From positions 124,001 to 188,000 of the forward strand of contig JAXMAN010000002.1 in NCBI GenBank assembly GCA_046350355.1: 64,000 nt of DNA. The letters run 5' to 3'. Positions 1 through 9,158 of the stretch are shown here, one piece after another. Within the stretch, counting starts at the first letter, position 1, and the number at the start of each line of letters is the position of its first letter. The position numbers and the translations under genes are program-made. This DNA comes from UBA966 sp046350355 (lineage in GTDB: Bacteria > Planctomycetota > Phycisphaerae > Phycisphaerales > SM1A02). Under the pieces are notes generated by a model that was not told the origin of the DNA, did no database searches, and worked only from the letters and a program-made list of their open reading frames with translations.

Positions 1-1
1 G

Positions 2-1045
2 CTCCCGCCGGCCATCTTCACGATTCCCGCGAGCTGCCCGATCTACCCCGCGACCTACGTGGAGATCTTCGGCGCGACCCCCGACAGCGTGACCTTCGGC
101 TTCGGCGCGGGCTACTTCGGCTCGTACCTCAACGACGGAACGCCCGTCTACGGCACCGGCTTCGACTACGGCACCACCGGCACGGGCGCCAATTTCTGGG
201 CGTATCCGCAGACCTACGGCATGGATCCGCAGTACGACGCGCAGACCGGCACCTTCACGCCGCCGGACGATCCGACCGACGACTACGCCTACTTCGGCTC
301 GCCCGACATCAACCCGCTGAACACCGCCAACGGCGCGTGGGGCGGCTGGGGCTGGTGCTCCGGCTGGAACACCGCGTGGGCCACGGGCTGGAACAACTGG
401 TGGGGCTGGGATCACTGGGGCTGGTGGATGGCCCACTGGCACCCGTACTTCGCGCGCTGGCTGCCCGCGCACCACGACTGGCAGAAGCAGACCGCCAAGG
501 ACGCGCAGTCGCGCGCCGCGCAGCGCGGCACGCCGATGGCGCAGCGCACCTGGCCCGCGCCCCGCGGCGAGATGGCCAAGGCCGGCAGCGTGACGATCCA
601 GAACGCGGCCGCCCCGACCGGCGGCGGCGCCGCGCCGAAGGCCGATCCCGCGATGCAGGCGGCCGCAGAGAACCAGGCCGCGCTCGCGAAGCAGTTTCAG
701 GGCACCGCGGGCGACACGCCCGTCGCCTTCCGCGGACCCAACGACGAGTACGCGGGCTACTCGCGCGACGCGTACCGCCCGTGGACCGGCACCGGCACGC
801 CGCTGGGCGGCAACTGGGGCTACGCGCCGCTCGCCGCCCCCAACGGCTTCCACCCGCCGCAGCAGTTCGCGACGCCGGGCGCCTACTGGGGCTCGGGCAT
901 CGCCGCGGGCAACAACGTCGGTCCCAACGCGGGCCCGTACTCGACCCCGCAGGGCCACGGCGGATGGGGCACCTACGACCACTGGGCCGGCGAAGGCCTG
1001 GCGAACACGCAGTTCACCGGCTACAGCAACGTCGGCAGTCCCTAA
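2..1045 (+). CDS. Trp/Gly-rich hypothetical protein, 5' end outside window
   Basis: The frame is open from the first bases, so the start lies upstream; 347 residues are visible. A central block around visible residues 100-150 is extraordinarily rich in Trp, His and Gly (WGWGW, NNWWGWDHWGWW). It is followed by an Ala/Pro/Gly-rich low-complexity tail. I recognise no family. The composition would suit an exported or surface protein, but that is inference. Its stop codon overlaps the 3' end of the convergent methyltransferase gene by four bases. Confidence 0.6.
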   Translation, partial: LPPAIFTIPASCPIYPATYVEIFGATPDSVTFGFGAGYFGSYLNDGTPVYGTGFDYGTTGTGANFWAYPQTYGMDPQYDAQTGTFTPPDDPTDDYAYFGSPDINPLNTANGAWGGWGWCSGWNTAWATGWNNWWGWDHWGWWMAHWHPYFARWLPAHHDWQKQTAKDAQSRAAQRGTPMAQRTWPAPRGEMAKAGSVTIQNAAAPTGGGAAPKADPAMQAAAENQAALAKQFQGTAGDTPVAFRGPNDEYAGYSRDAYRPWTGTGTPLGGNWGYAPLAAPNGFHPPQQFATPGAYWGSGIAAGNNVGPNAGPYSTPQGHGGWGTYDHWAGEGLANTQFTGYSNVGSP

Positions 1046-1749
1046 GCCTCGCGACGCATCGTCGCGACCAACCGACCGGACATCGGCATGCGCCGCAGCC
1101 GCTGCACCCGCAGCCCTGCGGCGCGTGCTCGTTCATGCATCTCGGCGGGGGTGAAGCCCTTGTCGACGCTGAGGATCGCGTCGTGGCGCACCACCGGCGC
1201 GCTGGCGAGCGTCATCACGCGCACCGCCGCCTGGCTCAGCGGCTGGCGCCAGAGGTCGTTCCACAGCACCGTGCGCGCGGCGGCCCCCATCGCGGCAAGC
1301 GCGCGCTCGACGCCGGGGTCGTCGAAGTGGTGCAGCAGCATCGCGGCGTGGGCGAGGTCGTAGCCATCGTTGGGGTCGAGCGCCTCCACCCCCGCCACGC
1401 GCAGCGCGATCGGCGCGTCGGGCGCCTCGCGCTGCAGCCGCGCGCGCGCGAGCTCGATCGTCGCGGAGCTCGGGTCGATCCCCACGATCGCGATCTCCAG
1501 CCCGCGCCGCTTCGCCCAGCGCCAGGCGGCCTCGGGCAGGTCGGCGATCCCGGTACCGACATCCAGCAGGTGCAGCGGGCGGTCGCGCGGCCACTCGCCC
1601 GCGGCGTGCAGCGACTCCAGCGCCTCCACCAGCGCGCGCGCGCCGCCGAGCCACCGGTTCACGCCGCGGATGAAGCGGAAGCTCTCCTCCAGCTCGGCGA
1701 CGCCGATGGCCGGATCGTCCATGAGCTCGGGTGCGCTGGCGCGTGGCAT
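1042..1749 (-). CDS. class I SAM-dependent methyltransferase
   Basis: A 235-residue protein with a Rossmann SAM-binding motif, LLDVGTGIAD, at residues 61-70. A second-strand acidic motif (GIDPSS) and a post-motif stretch DLAHAAMLLHHFDD are typical of UbiE-like small-molecule methyltransferases. The substrate is unknown. The start at 1749 follows the stop of the upstream FAD oxidoreductase gene by 23 bases on the same strand, so the two are probably co-transcribed and may modify the same lipid or polyketide-like molecule (inference from order only). Confidence 0.8.
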   Translation of the reverse strand: MPRASAPELMDDPAIGVAELEESFRFIRGVNRWLGGARALVEALESLHAAGEWPRDRPLHLLDVGTGIADLPEAAWRWAKRRGLEIAIVGIDPSSATIELARARLQREAPDAPIALRVAGVEALDPNDGYDLAHAAMLLHHFDDPGVERALAAMGAAARTVLWNDLWRQPLSQAAVRVMTLASAPVVRHDAILSVDKGFTPAEMHERARAAGLRVQRLRRMPMSGRLVATMRREA

Positions 1750-1772
1750 GGTCGTTCTCCTCCGGAGTCCGC

Positions 1773-3467
1773 TCAGAGCGCGCCGCGCACCTTGTCGGCG
1801 ACCGCGAAGCCCTCGAGCAGGCACGTCTCCACCGCGGGCAGCAGCCAGTTGTCCTGGTTCGCGAACCAGATGCGCCCGTCGACGGGCCGTCGCAGCGCCG
1901 CGGGCAGCCCGCCCGAGAGCGCGCCCGGCCGCGCGTAGGGCATCGCGTGCCCCCAGCGCGTCAGGCGCACCTGCAGGACATCGCTCGGCGCGAGCCCCAC
2001 CAGCGAGAGCATGTGCGCGATCTGCGGCGCGCCCATCGCGGCGTAGTCGCGCCACTGCTCGGGCTGCACGATCGTGAAGCGCGCCGTGTGCCAGGGCAGC
2101 GGCCAGTAGAGCGTGAGCACCGCGCCCGGCCCCAGCGTGCGGTCGGCGAAGGTGCCGTTCACCGCGTCGGCGATGATCGGCCGCTGCGAGAAGGCGTAGT
2201 CGTCCATCGGGTACGACGCGTCGCCGCCCAGGAAGAGGTCGTAGAGCTCCGGCGGCACCGGGCGCGAGAGGATCACGTTCGCGACCACGTACGCGACGGT
2301 GGGCACCTGCTCCATCGCCTCGAACTTCTCCGGCTCGGCCTGCGCGAGCCAGGGCATCAGGTGCCGCGCGATGTGCTTGGCGTTCGCGAGCACGACGTGC
2401 CGCGCCAGGCTGCGGTGCACGCGGCCGTCGGCGTCGCGCCAGCGCACGAGCGCGCCCTGCGGATGGCGGTCGATCGTGGTGACCGTCGCGCCGGGACGCA
2501 GCAGCGGTCCGCCCGCGATGTTCCCCAGCAGCCCGCCCGAGCCGTGGCGCCGCTCCTCGCGCGCGAGCGCGCGCCAGAGCGCGTGCGCCAGCCCGGCGTT
2601 CCCGCCCGGCAGGATCCAGCGCCCGAACTCCTCGGCGGCGACGAAGTTCCATCCCGCCGCGGCGCTCAGCTCGTGCATGCCCACGCCGAAGCTCGAATAG
2701 CAGTACGCCTGCAGCGCGTACGCCAGGCGCGCGGGCAGGGGGCCGCCGCACGCCTCCTCGAGCGCGGCCTGGAAGCTCTGCGCGTCCAGCGCGGCCAGCT
2801 CGCGGCTGGGCGCTCCTTCGAAGGGAATGTCGGGGTACGCGTCGTTGGCGTAGTACGCCACGCGCGCGCGGTACGCGGCGACCTGCGCGAGCTCCTCGCG
2901 CGTCGCGCGCGGGCCCGCGAGCTCCGCCGTCACCTGCGACTCCCACTCGAAGGTCAGCGGCGACTCGTCGACGCGCACCTGCGCGTCCACGCCCAGCTCG
3001 GTGTAGAGCTGCGCGAGGCGGCTTCCGCGGTCCGGGCTCATGAAGTACGCGCTGCCCAGGCTCCACTGCAGCCCGCGCCAGCGCTCGCCCATCGCGTTGC
3101 CGCCGAAGCGCGGACGCAGGTCAAAGAGCGCGACGCGTCGGTCGCGCAGCGCGTGCGCAGTCGCCAGGCCGCTCAGCCCGCCGCCGACGACGGCGACGTC
3201 GAGCACCTCGTCCGCCACCGGACGACGGCCGTCGCAGTCCTCGCAGTTGTGGAAGGGGAGCGCGTTCTCGCGGAAGACATCGCCGTACCAGCGCGGCGAG
3301 AAGGGCAGTCCCCCGACGACCTCGCCCTCGCCCAGCGAGGGAAGCGTCGCGATCGGATCGCCGGCCGCCGGAGCCGCGCTCCCGGCCTGGGCGTGCGCGA
3401 GTCGCCGCGGAAGCGCGGCGGCTGCGAGCACGCCCAGACCCGCGAAGAGCGCGGTCCGGCGGTCCAC
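1773..3467 (-). CDS. FAD-dependent oxidoreductase / amine-oxidase-like, probable Tat export
   Basis: 564 residues. An N-terminal DRRTALF motif followed by a hydrophobic Ala/Leu stretch looks like a twin-arginine signal, fitting export with bound cofactor. The dinucleotide-binding motif VAVVGGGLSGLA lies at residues 91-102, and the C-terminal half ends with a FAD-site pattern (IWFANQDNWLLPAVETC). The fold belongs to the NAD(P)-binding amine oxidase or phytoene-desaturase-like flavoproteins; the substrate cannot be read from sequence. Only two bases separate it from the upstream tricorn-like gene, and it lies just before the methyltransferase, suggesting one operon. Confidence 0.8.
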   Translation of the reverse strand: MDRRTALFAGLGVLAAAALPRRLAHAQAGSAAPAAGDPIATLPSLGEGEVVGGLPFSPRWYGDVFRENALPFHNCEDCDGRRPVADEVLDVAVVGGGLSGLATAHALRDRRVALFDLRPRFGGNAMGERWRGLQWSLGSAYFMSPDRGSRLAQLYTELGVDAQVRVDESPLTFEWESQVTAELAGPRATREELAQVAAYRARVAYYANDAYPDIPFEGAPSRELAALDAQSFQAALEEACGGPLPARLAYALQAYCYSSFGVGMHELSAAAGWNFVAAEEFGRWILPGGNAGLAHALWRALAREERRHGSGGLLGNIAGGPLLRPGATVTTIDRHPQGALVRWRDADGRVHRSLARHVVLANAKHIARHLMPWLAQAEPEKFEAMEQVPTVAYVVANVILSRPVPPELYDLFLGGDASYPMDDYAFSQRPIIADAVNGTFADRTLGPGAVLTLYWPLPWHTARFTIVQPEQWRDYAAMGAPQIAHMLSLVGLAPSDVLQVRLTRWGHAMPYARPGALSGGLPAALRRPVDGRIWFANQDNWLLPAVETCLLEGFAVADKVRGAL

Positions 3468-3469
3468 GG

Positions 3470-6400
3470 CTACTTGTCCGCCGGCGCGATGCCCATGCCG
3501 TCGCGCTTGGGATAGGCCGGGCGCTGCGGCGCCACGGGCGGGTTCTTCTTCAGCTCCGCCAGCAGGAGCTCGACCGCCTTGTCCATCTGGGGATCGGTGC
3601 CGCCGTAGTGCGGTCCGCCCTTCATGACGCCGGGGTCGTCGAGCACCTCGTAGTCGGGATCGACGCCGTGGCCTTCGATGCCCCAGGTGCCGTCGGTCTC
3701 GTAGAAGGCGAAGACGGGCACGCGGACGCCGGCGCCATCGATGAGGCCGGGGTTGCCGCTGATGCCCACGAGGCCGCCCCAGGTGCGCGTGCCCACGAGC
3801 GGGCCGAGCTTCGAGTGGCGGAAGAGCCAGGGGAACATGTCGCCGCCGCTGCCCGCGAGGCCGTTGATGAGCATCGCCTTGGGGCCGTTGTGCGCATCGG
3901 GCGGCCAGATCCAGTCATGCTGGTCGCGACGCGCCCAGTAGTTGGTGGTCGGGCGGTTGAGCAGCTCGATGAAGCGGTTGGGGATCTGCCCGCCGCCGTT
4001 CCAGCGGTCGTCGACGATGACCGCGGGACGGAAGCGCTGGCTCTGGAACTGCCGCACCAGGTCGCTCTGCCCATCGATGCCCGTGTTGGGCACGTAGATG
4101 TAGCCGACCTGGCCGCCGGACTTCTCGGCGACGTACTTGCGGTTGGCCTCGATCCAGTCGCGGTAGCGGAGGCTGTCCTCCTCGCCCATCGGGCGCACGA
4201 CCACCTCGCGCACCTTGTCGTCCATCGTCGGGTTGGGGCCGACGGTGAGCGTCACGATCTTGCCCGCCATGCCCTGGAAGGGCGCCCACGGATCCTTCGA
4301 TCCGTCGACGGGCAGGCCGTTGACGGCCAGGAGGTACTCGCCCTCCTTGACCTCGACGCCCAGGTCGTCCAGCGGGTTGCGCGCGTCGGCGTCCCAGGGA
4401 GCGCCGCGGACGATGTGCCCGAAGCGGTAGACGGTCTTGCCGTCGGGGCCGGTGCCCGCCTCCCAGTCGACGCCGAGCATGCCGACGTTCATGCTGGGAC
4501 CGCGCTCGGACTCGCGGCCGTTGTAGTACGCGTGGCCGACGTTGAGCTCGCTGATCATCTCGCTGATGATGTAGGAGATGTCCTCGCGGCTGTTGGCGTG
4601 GTCGACCATCGCCAGGTAGCGCTTGCCGACCGCGTCCCAGTCGACGCCGTGCATGTTGGGGTCGTAGAAGTAGTCGCGGAAGATGCGCCAGGCATCCTTC
4701 ACGAGCTGGCGCCACTCGGTGCGCGGCTCGATCTCCACGAGCATCGGCGAGGTCACGATCGGCTTGCCCGAGGCGCCCGCGCTCGCGTCGAAGATCTGGT
4801 TGCCCACGAGGAGCTTCTTGCCGTCGGCGCTCATCTGGTAGCCGCCGCCGTCGCAGACCTTCTTCGCTTCCTTCTTCTTGTCGTTGATGTCGAAGACCTT
4901 GATCTGGCCATTCTGCGAGAAGATCAGGTGGCCACGGTCGTTCACCGAGGTGTTGCCCATGCGGCCGGAGCCGACGGGCAGCTCGAAGGCGCGCGCCTCG
5001 AAGCCTTCATAGTCGATGGTGAAGGGCTTCTTCTCCTCCTTCTTCTTCTCGTCCTTCTTCTCGTCGCCCTTCTTGTCGTCGGGCTTGGCGGCCTCGCTCT
5101 TGGCGCGGGTGCCGCTGAGCTCGTAGCGCGCGGTGTTGTCGCCGGCCTTCGCGGTGCCCGTGCCCTTGAGGCTGTCGCCGTCGATCGTCGCCTCGATCTC
5201 GTAGGTCGCGTCCTTGCCGGTGCCGGAGACCTTGAGCGTCTTGCCCTCGGCGTTCCAGGTGCCGGTCAGGTCGCCGGAGTAGCGCTCCGAGGTGAACTTC
5301 GCGGTCACCGCGCTGCCCTCGCCCATGGTCACGACCAGCGCGAAGGGGATCGTCTCCTTGTCGCTCTTGGCGGTGCAGTTCCACATGCCGGCGGGGCCGG
5401 TGGCCGCGGCGGGGGCGTCCTTCTTCTCGTCGTCGACGGCGATCTCGACGTCGCTGTTGGGACGGCGGCGGCGGGGACGGTCGCCGTTGCCGGCGGGCGG
5501 GGCGCCACCGGCGTTGCCGCCGTCGCCCTCCTTCTTCTCGTCCTTCTTCTCGTCGCCCTTCTTCTCGTCCTTCTTGGCGTCCTTGCCCTTCTCCTCGTCG
5601 ACCTCGGCGAGCCAGGGGTTCTTCACGTTCTTGCGCAGGGGCACCGCGTAGAGGCGCGCGGTGTCCTGGTAGACCCAGCTCGTGTCGAGCTCGCTGTACT
5701 CGGCGCGGTTGAAGCCGCGCTGGCTGGTGAAGTAGAGCCAGTCGCCGGCGCGGTCGAAGGCGGGATCGCCGTCGTTGAAGGTGCCGCTGGTGACCTCCTT
5801 CGCCTCGCCCTTGGCGACGTCGTAGATCCAGATGCTGCTGGTGCGGCGCTCCGGCAGCGACTTGCCGTACGCGATGTACGCGCTGTCGCCGCTCCAGCTC
5901 GTGCCGATGCCGCCGTCCCACGGCTCCTTGTCGACGACCTTGCGGTCGCCGCTCTCGACGTCGACCAGGTAGAGGGTCGCGGTCTTGTCCTGGTAGAGCA
6001 GCTTCTTCGAGTCGGGCGCCCAGTCGATGCCCGTCTTGAAGGGGCCGCCGTCCTTGGTGAGCTGGCGCTTCTCGCCCTTGCCGTCGGCGGGCATGAGCCA
6101 GAGCTCGTACTCGCCGGTGGAGTCGTCGAAATAGGCGATCCACTTGCCGTCGGGGCTCCACGCGGGGCTGCGCTCGGCGACGCCGTTGGTGCGCGTCATG
6201 TTGCGCGGCGTGCCGTGCTCGGCCGGCGTGTTCCAGATGTCGCCGCGCGCGGCGACCGCGACGCGCTTGCCGCTGGGGCTGATCGAGGCGCCCTGGAGCT
6301 CGTCCGCCACGTCCTCGGTGCGCGGGCGCACGGTGGGGCGGTCGCCGGGGATGCGGACCTCGACCTCGCGGGTGGCGCCGCTGGCCAGGTCGAGCACCAT

Positions 6401-7231
6401 GAGCTTCGTGCCCTTCTGGAAGACGATCTCGCCGTCGCCCAGGGAGGGCCACTTCACGTCCTCGTCCGTGAAGCGCGTGACCTGCGCGCGCTTGCCGGAC
6501 TTGCTGTCGTAGCTCCAGATGTTGAGCTTGTGCGCGGCCTTGGGATCGTCGGTCTGGTCGCTCAGGTAGTAGACGGTCGTGCCGTTCCACATCGGAAGGG
6601 TGTCGATGCCCTCCCAGTCGGTGATGCGCTTGGCCTCGCCCGACTTGAGGTTGTAGAGCCAGATGTCGGTCTGCATGCCGCCCCGGTAGCGCTTCCAGGT
6701 GCGGTTGTCGATGCTGTGGGGCGTGTACGCCAGCCACTCGCCGTCGGGGCTGATCGCGCCGTTGGTGCCGTAGGGAACGGGCAGCGGCTGCGGGAGGCCG
6801 CCCGACTCCTTCACGCGGTAGAGGCGCGCCGCGCGGGCGATGCCCTCCATGCCGCTGGCGGTGAAGAGCAGGTCCCCGTCCGGAGTCCACTCGTTGACGA
6901 CTTCGCCGGAGGGGTGGTGCGTCACGCGCTTGGGCGCGCCGCCGCCGGCGGGAATCACATAGATGTCGCGGTTGCCGTCGTAGTTGCCCACGAAGGCGAT
7001 GCGCGTCCCGTCCGGCGAGAAGCGGGGCATGACCTCGGCGCCCGCGGCGCTCGTCAGCGGGCGGGCGACGCCGCCGTTCTTGGAGACGACCCAGAGGTTG
7101 TTGGCGAAGACGAAGACGATCTCGTCCTTGCCGATGTCCGGGTAGCGGAGCATCGCCGCGTCCGGGATGGTGACAGGATCGGCCGCGACCGCGGCAGTCA
7201 GCACGACGGAGGAGAGGAGCGTGTGAATCAT
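3470..7231 (-). CDS. tricorn-type S41 protease with inserted small domain
   Basis: 1253 residues with an N-terminal signal peptide (MIHTLLSSVVLTAAVAA). The N-terminal half carries TolB/PD40 beta-propeller repeats (FSPDGTRIAF, WSPDGKWIAY, WAPDSKKLLY). The C-terminal half has a PDZ-like region and an S41 core. The likely catalytic His is in NVGHAYY near residue 898 and the nucleophile Ser is in AGSGGD near residue 1128. Tricorn proteases degrade peptides. Two Lys/Glu/Asp-rich linkers (5020-5090 and 5520-5600) bracket a compact beta-rich segment not usual for the family. The start ATG at 7231 is chosen because the signal peptide begins there; the frame is open upstream. Confidence 0.88.
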   Translation of the reverse strand: MIHTLLSSVVLTAAVAADPVTIPDAAMLRYPDIGKDEIVFVFANNLWVVSKNGGVARPLTSAAGAEVMPRFSPDGTRIAFVGNYDGNRDIYVIPAGGGAPKRVTHHPSGEVVNEWTPDGDLLFTASGMEGIARAARLYRVKESGGLPQPLPVPYGTNGAISPDGEWLAYTPHSIDNRTWKRYRGGMQTDIWLYNLKSGEAKRITDWEGIDTLPMWNGTTVYYLSDQTDDPKAAHKLNIWSYDSKSGKRAQVTRFTDEDVKWPSLGDGEIVFQKGTKLMVLDLASGATREVEVRIPGDRPTVRPRTEDVADELQGASISPSGKRVAVAARGDIWNTPAEHGTPRNMTRTNGVAERSPAWSPDGKWIAYFDDSTGEYELWLMPADGKGEKRQLTKDGGPFKTGIDWAPDSKKLLYQDKTATLYLVDVESGDRKVVDKEPWDGGIGTSWSGDSAYIAYGKSLPERRTSSIWIYDVAKGEAKEVTSGTFNDGDPAFDRAGDWLYFTSQRGFNRAEYSELDTSWVYQDTARLYAVPLRKNVKNPWLAEVDEEKGKDAKKDEKKGDEKKDEKKEGDGGNAGGAPPAGNGDRPRRRRPNSDVEIAVDDEKKDAPAAATGPAGMWNCTAKSDKETIPFALVVTMGEGSAVTAKFTSERYSGDLTGTWNAEGKTLKVSGTGKDATYEIEATIDGDSLKGTGTAKAGDNTARYELSGTRAKSEAAKPDDKKGDEKKDEKKKEEKKPFTIDYEGFEARAFELPVGSGRMGNTSVNDRGHLIFSQNGQIKVFDINDKKKEAKKVCDGGGYQMSADGKKLLVGNQIFDASAGASGKPIVTSPMLVEIEPRTEWRQLVKDAWRIFRDYFYDPNMHGVDWDAVGKRYLAMVDHANSREDISYIISEMISELNVGHAYYNGRESERGPSMNVGMLGVDWEAGTGPDGKTVYRFGHIVRGAPWDADARNPLDDLGVEVKEGEYLLAVNGLPVDGSKDPWAPFQGMAGKIVTLTVGPNPTMDDKVREVVVRPMGEEDSLRYRDWIEANRKYVAEKSGGQVGYIYVPNTGIDGQSDLVRQFQSQRFRPAVIVDDRWNGGGQIPNRFIELLNRPTTNYWARRDQHDWIWPPDAHNGPKAMLINGLAGSGGDMFPWLFRHSKLGPLVGTRTWGGLVGISGNPGLIDGAGVRVPVFAFYETDGTWGIEGHGVDPDYEVLDDPGVMKGGPHYGGTDPQMDKAVELLLAELKKNPPVAPQRPAYPKRDGMGIAPADK

Positions 7232-7304
7232 GTGAGGTAGGGGTTGTACCCTCTCACACGCACGGGGCCGCAGCAACCTTGCAGCCCCAAGGGCCGTTTT
7301 CAGG

Positions 7305-7910
7305 TTATTTGGAGGGCGTCCCGGCGGGTCCCGGCGGCGAGGATCCGCCCTCCCCCGAGGGGTCGACCACGCCCTGCTGCGCGAGCAGCTCGCGCAGGCG
7401 GATGAGGCCACGGCGCGCGTGCGTCTTGACCGTCCCGAGCGGAAGTCCCGTGCTGCGCGCGATTTCCTCGTGCGAGGTTCCCCGGAAGATCGCCAGTTGC
7501 AGCACACGCCGCTGCTCCGGCCGAAGCTGCTCGAAGGCCTCCTGCGCCAGTCGCGACGCCTCCGCCACCTCGGTGCTGCGACCGACCGGCGGCTCCTCCG
7601 CGGCGGGGGGCGACTCCGGCAGCGCCGCGTTGTCCAGCCGCCGCGAGCGACGGCGCCCGCGGTCGATGAGGCGCCGCCGCGCGATCATCGCGACGAAGGT
7701 CGACTCGCTCGCGACCGAGGGATCGAAGCGCGCCGCGCTCTTCCACAGGTCGATGAAGATCTCCTGCACCGCGTCGTCGGCGTCCGAGGGGGTGGGACTC
7801 AGCCGCCGCGCGAGCGCCCAGACCAGGCCGCCGTAGCGGTCCATGCACTCGCGCATGGCCGAGGGGCCGCCCGATGCCAGCCGCAGGAGGATGTTCGAGT
7901 CGTCTGGCAG
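7305..7910 (-). CDS. ECF-type RNA polymerase sigma factor
   Basis: Contains sigma-70 region 2 (DADDAVQEIFIDLWKSAARFD) and region 4 with a helix-turn-helix (GTSHEEIARSTGLPLGTVKTHARRGLIRLRE, split here as GTSHEEIARSTG and LPLGTVKTHARRGL). It should direct RNA polymerase to a small regulon. The start is uncertain: the frame is open to 8027, but homology begins near a CTG at 7908-7910 just after a GGAG. An ATG-initiated version would cut into region 2. It lies between prfB and the tricorn-like gene on the same strand; no anti-sigma factor is adjacent. Confidence 0.78.
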   Translation of the reverse strand: MPDDSNILLRLASGGPSAMRECMDRYGGLVWALARRLSPTPSDADDAVQEIFIDLWKSAARFDPSVASESTFVAMIARRRLIDRGRRRSRRLDNAALPESPPAAEEPPVGRSTEVAEASRLAQEAFEQLRPEQRRVLQLAIFRGTSHEEIARSTGLPLGTVKTHARRGLIRLRELLAQQGVVDPSGEGGSSPPGPAGTPSK

Positions 7911-7953
7911 GGGAGTCTCCGTCGTTCGCGCGGCCGGGCCTCGGCCGCGCGCC

Positions 7954-9079
7954 TCAGCCGGTGGCCTGCATCGCGTCGCGCTCGGCGCGCCGGCGCTTGA
8001 GCTCCGCGTCGATGAACCCGCCGACATCGCCGTCGATGACCTTCTGCGGATTCATGACTTCGTAGCCGGTTCGGTGGTCCTTCACGCGGTTGTCGTAGAA
8101 GACATAGGAGCGGATCTGGGTGCCCCAGCCGCGGTCGACCTGCCCGCCCGTGGCGGCGTCGAGCTCGGCCTGGCGCCGCTCCTCCTCGAGCGCCTCCAGC
8201 TTCGAACGAAGGACGCTGAAGGCCTGCTTCTTGTTCTGGAGCTGGTCGCGGTAGGTGCTGGCGACCACCTGGATGCCGGTGGGGATGTGCGTGATGCGGA
8301 TCGCGCTGGCGACCTTGTTCACGTTCTGGCCGCCGGGGCCGCTGGCGCGCACGAAGGCGACGACCTCGATGTCCTTCTCGGGGATCTCCAGGTCCGTCTC
8401 CTCGAACTCGGGCGTGACATCCACGGTCGCGAAACTGGTCTGGCGCTTGGCTTCCGCGTTGTACGGGCTGACGCGGGCCAGGCGGTGCGTGCCGCGCTCG
8501 CAGCTCATGTAGCCGTAGACGAAGGGGCCGCTGAGCCGGTACGCGACCTCGGAGATGCCCACCTCGCTGCCGGGCAGCCGGTGCATCTCCTCGACCTTGA
8601 AGCCCATCTTGCTCCACCAGCGCAGGTACATGCGCTCGAGCATCTCGGCCCAGTCGTTGGCCTCGGTGCCGCCCACGCCTGCCTGGATGGTGACGAAGCA
8701 GTTGCGGTGGTCGTGCTTGTTGGAGAGCAGGCTCTGCGACTCGACGGCGGCCATCTTGTCCACGAGCCCGTGGAGGTTCTCGTCGACCTCGGCGAGCAGA
8801 TCCTGGTCGCCGGACTCGCGGGCCAGCTCATAGCCGACCTGCGCGTCCTCGAAGCCCTTCATCACCTCCTCGAGGGGCTCGATCTGCGCGCGGACCACCT
8901 TCAGCTCGTCGATGGTGCGCTGCGCCGCCTTCTGGTCGCCCCAGAAGTCGGGGGCCTCCATCTTGGCCGTGAGACGCTCGCGCTCCTTGACCTTTGCTGG
9001 GTAGTTAAAGAGAGTCGCGGATGGTTGTGATCCGCGCCTCAAGGTCGTCCAGCACGGGCTGGTGTGCGTCGTAGTGCAT
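7954..9079 (-). CDS. prfB: peptide chain release factor 2, made by +1 frameshift
   Basis: RF2 terminates translation at UGA and UAA. The GGQ peptidyl-hydrolysis motif is in ASGPGGQNVNK and the stop-recognition region in the middle is intact. The start ATG at 9077-9079 opens a 24-codon leader (MHYDAHQPVLDDLEARI...) ending CTT TAA C at 9004-9010. Reading then resumes in the +1 frame as FNYPAKVKERE, which aligns with the LDYDAKKERL region of E. coli RF2. The total is about 375 residues, the usual length. The stop at the slip site is UAA rather than the canonical UGA. An in-frame TTG at 9042 could bypass the shift but would lose the N-terminal helix. Confidence 0.9.
9004..9010 (-). promoter_or_regulatory. 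programmed frameshift site of prfB (CTT TAA C)
   Basis: On the minus strand the leader ends CTT TAA C. A +1 slip on CTT gives TTT AAC, joining the leader to the RF2 body exactly where RF2 homology demands it. In most bacteria the site is CTT TGA C with an upstream Shine-Dalgarno-like AGGGGG. Here the stop is TAA and no such upstream element is visible. Confidence 0.75.
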
Positions 9080-9158
9080 CCGCCGAGTGTACGGGCGCCG
9101 GGCGCGCCGCCGCGTCCGACGCGCCAACTTGCGCGCGCGAAACTAGACTTCCCGGTCC

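Noticed and set aside
3608..7240. 1210-codon plus-strand open frame opposite the tricorn-like gene
   Set aside because: It is the antisense shadow of a GC-rich gene: the translation is Val/Ala/Leu/Arg monotony with no domain, whereas the minus strand encodes clear protease motifs.
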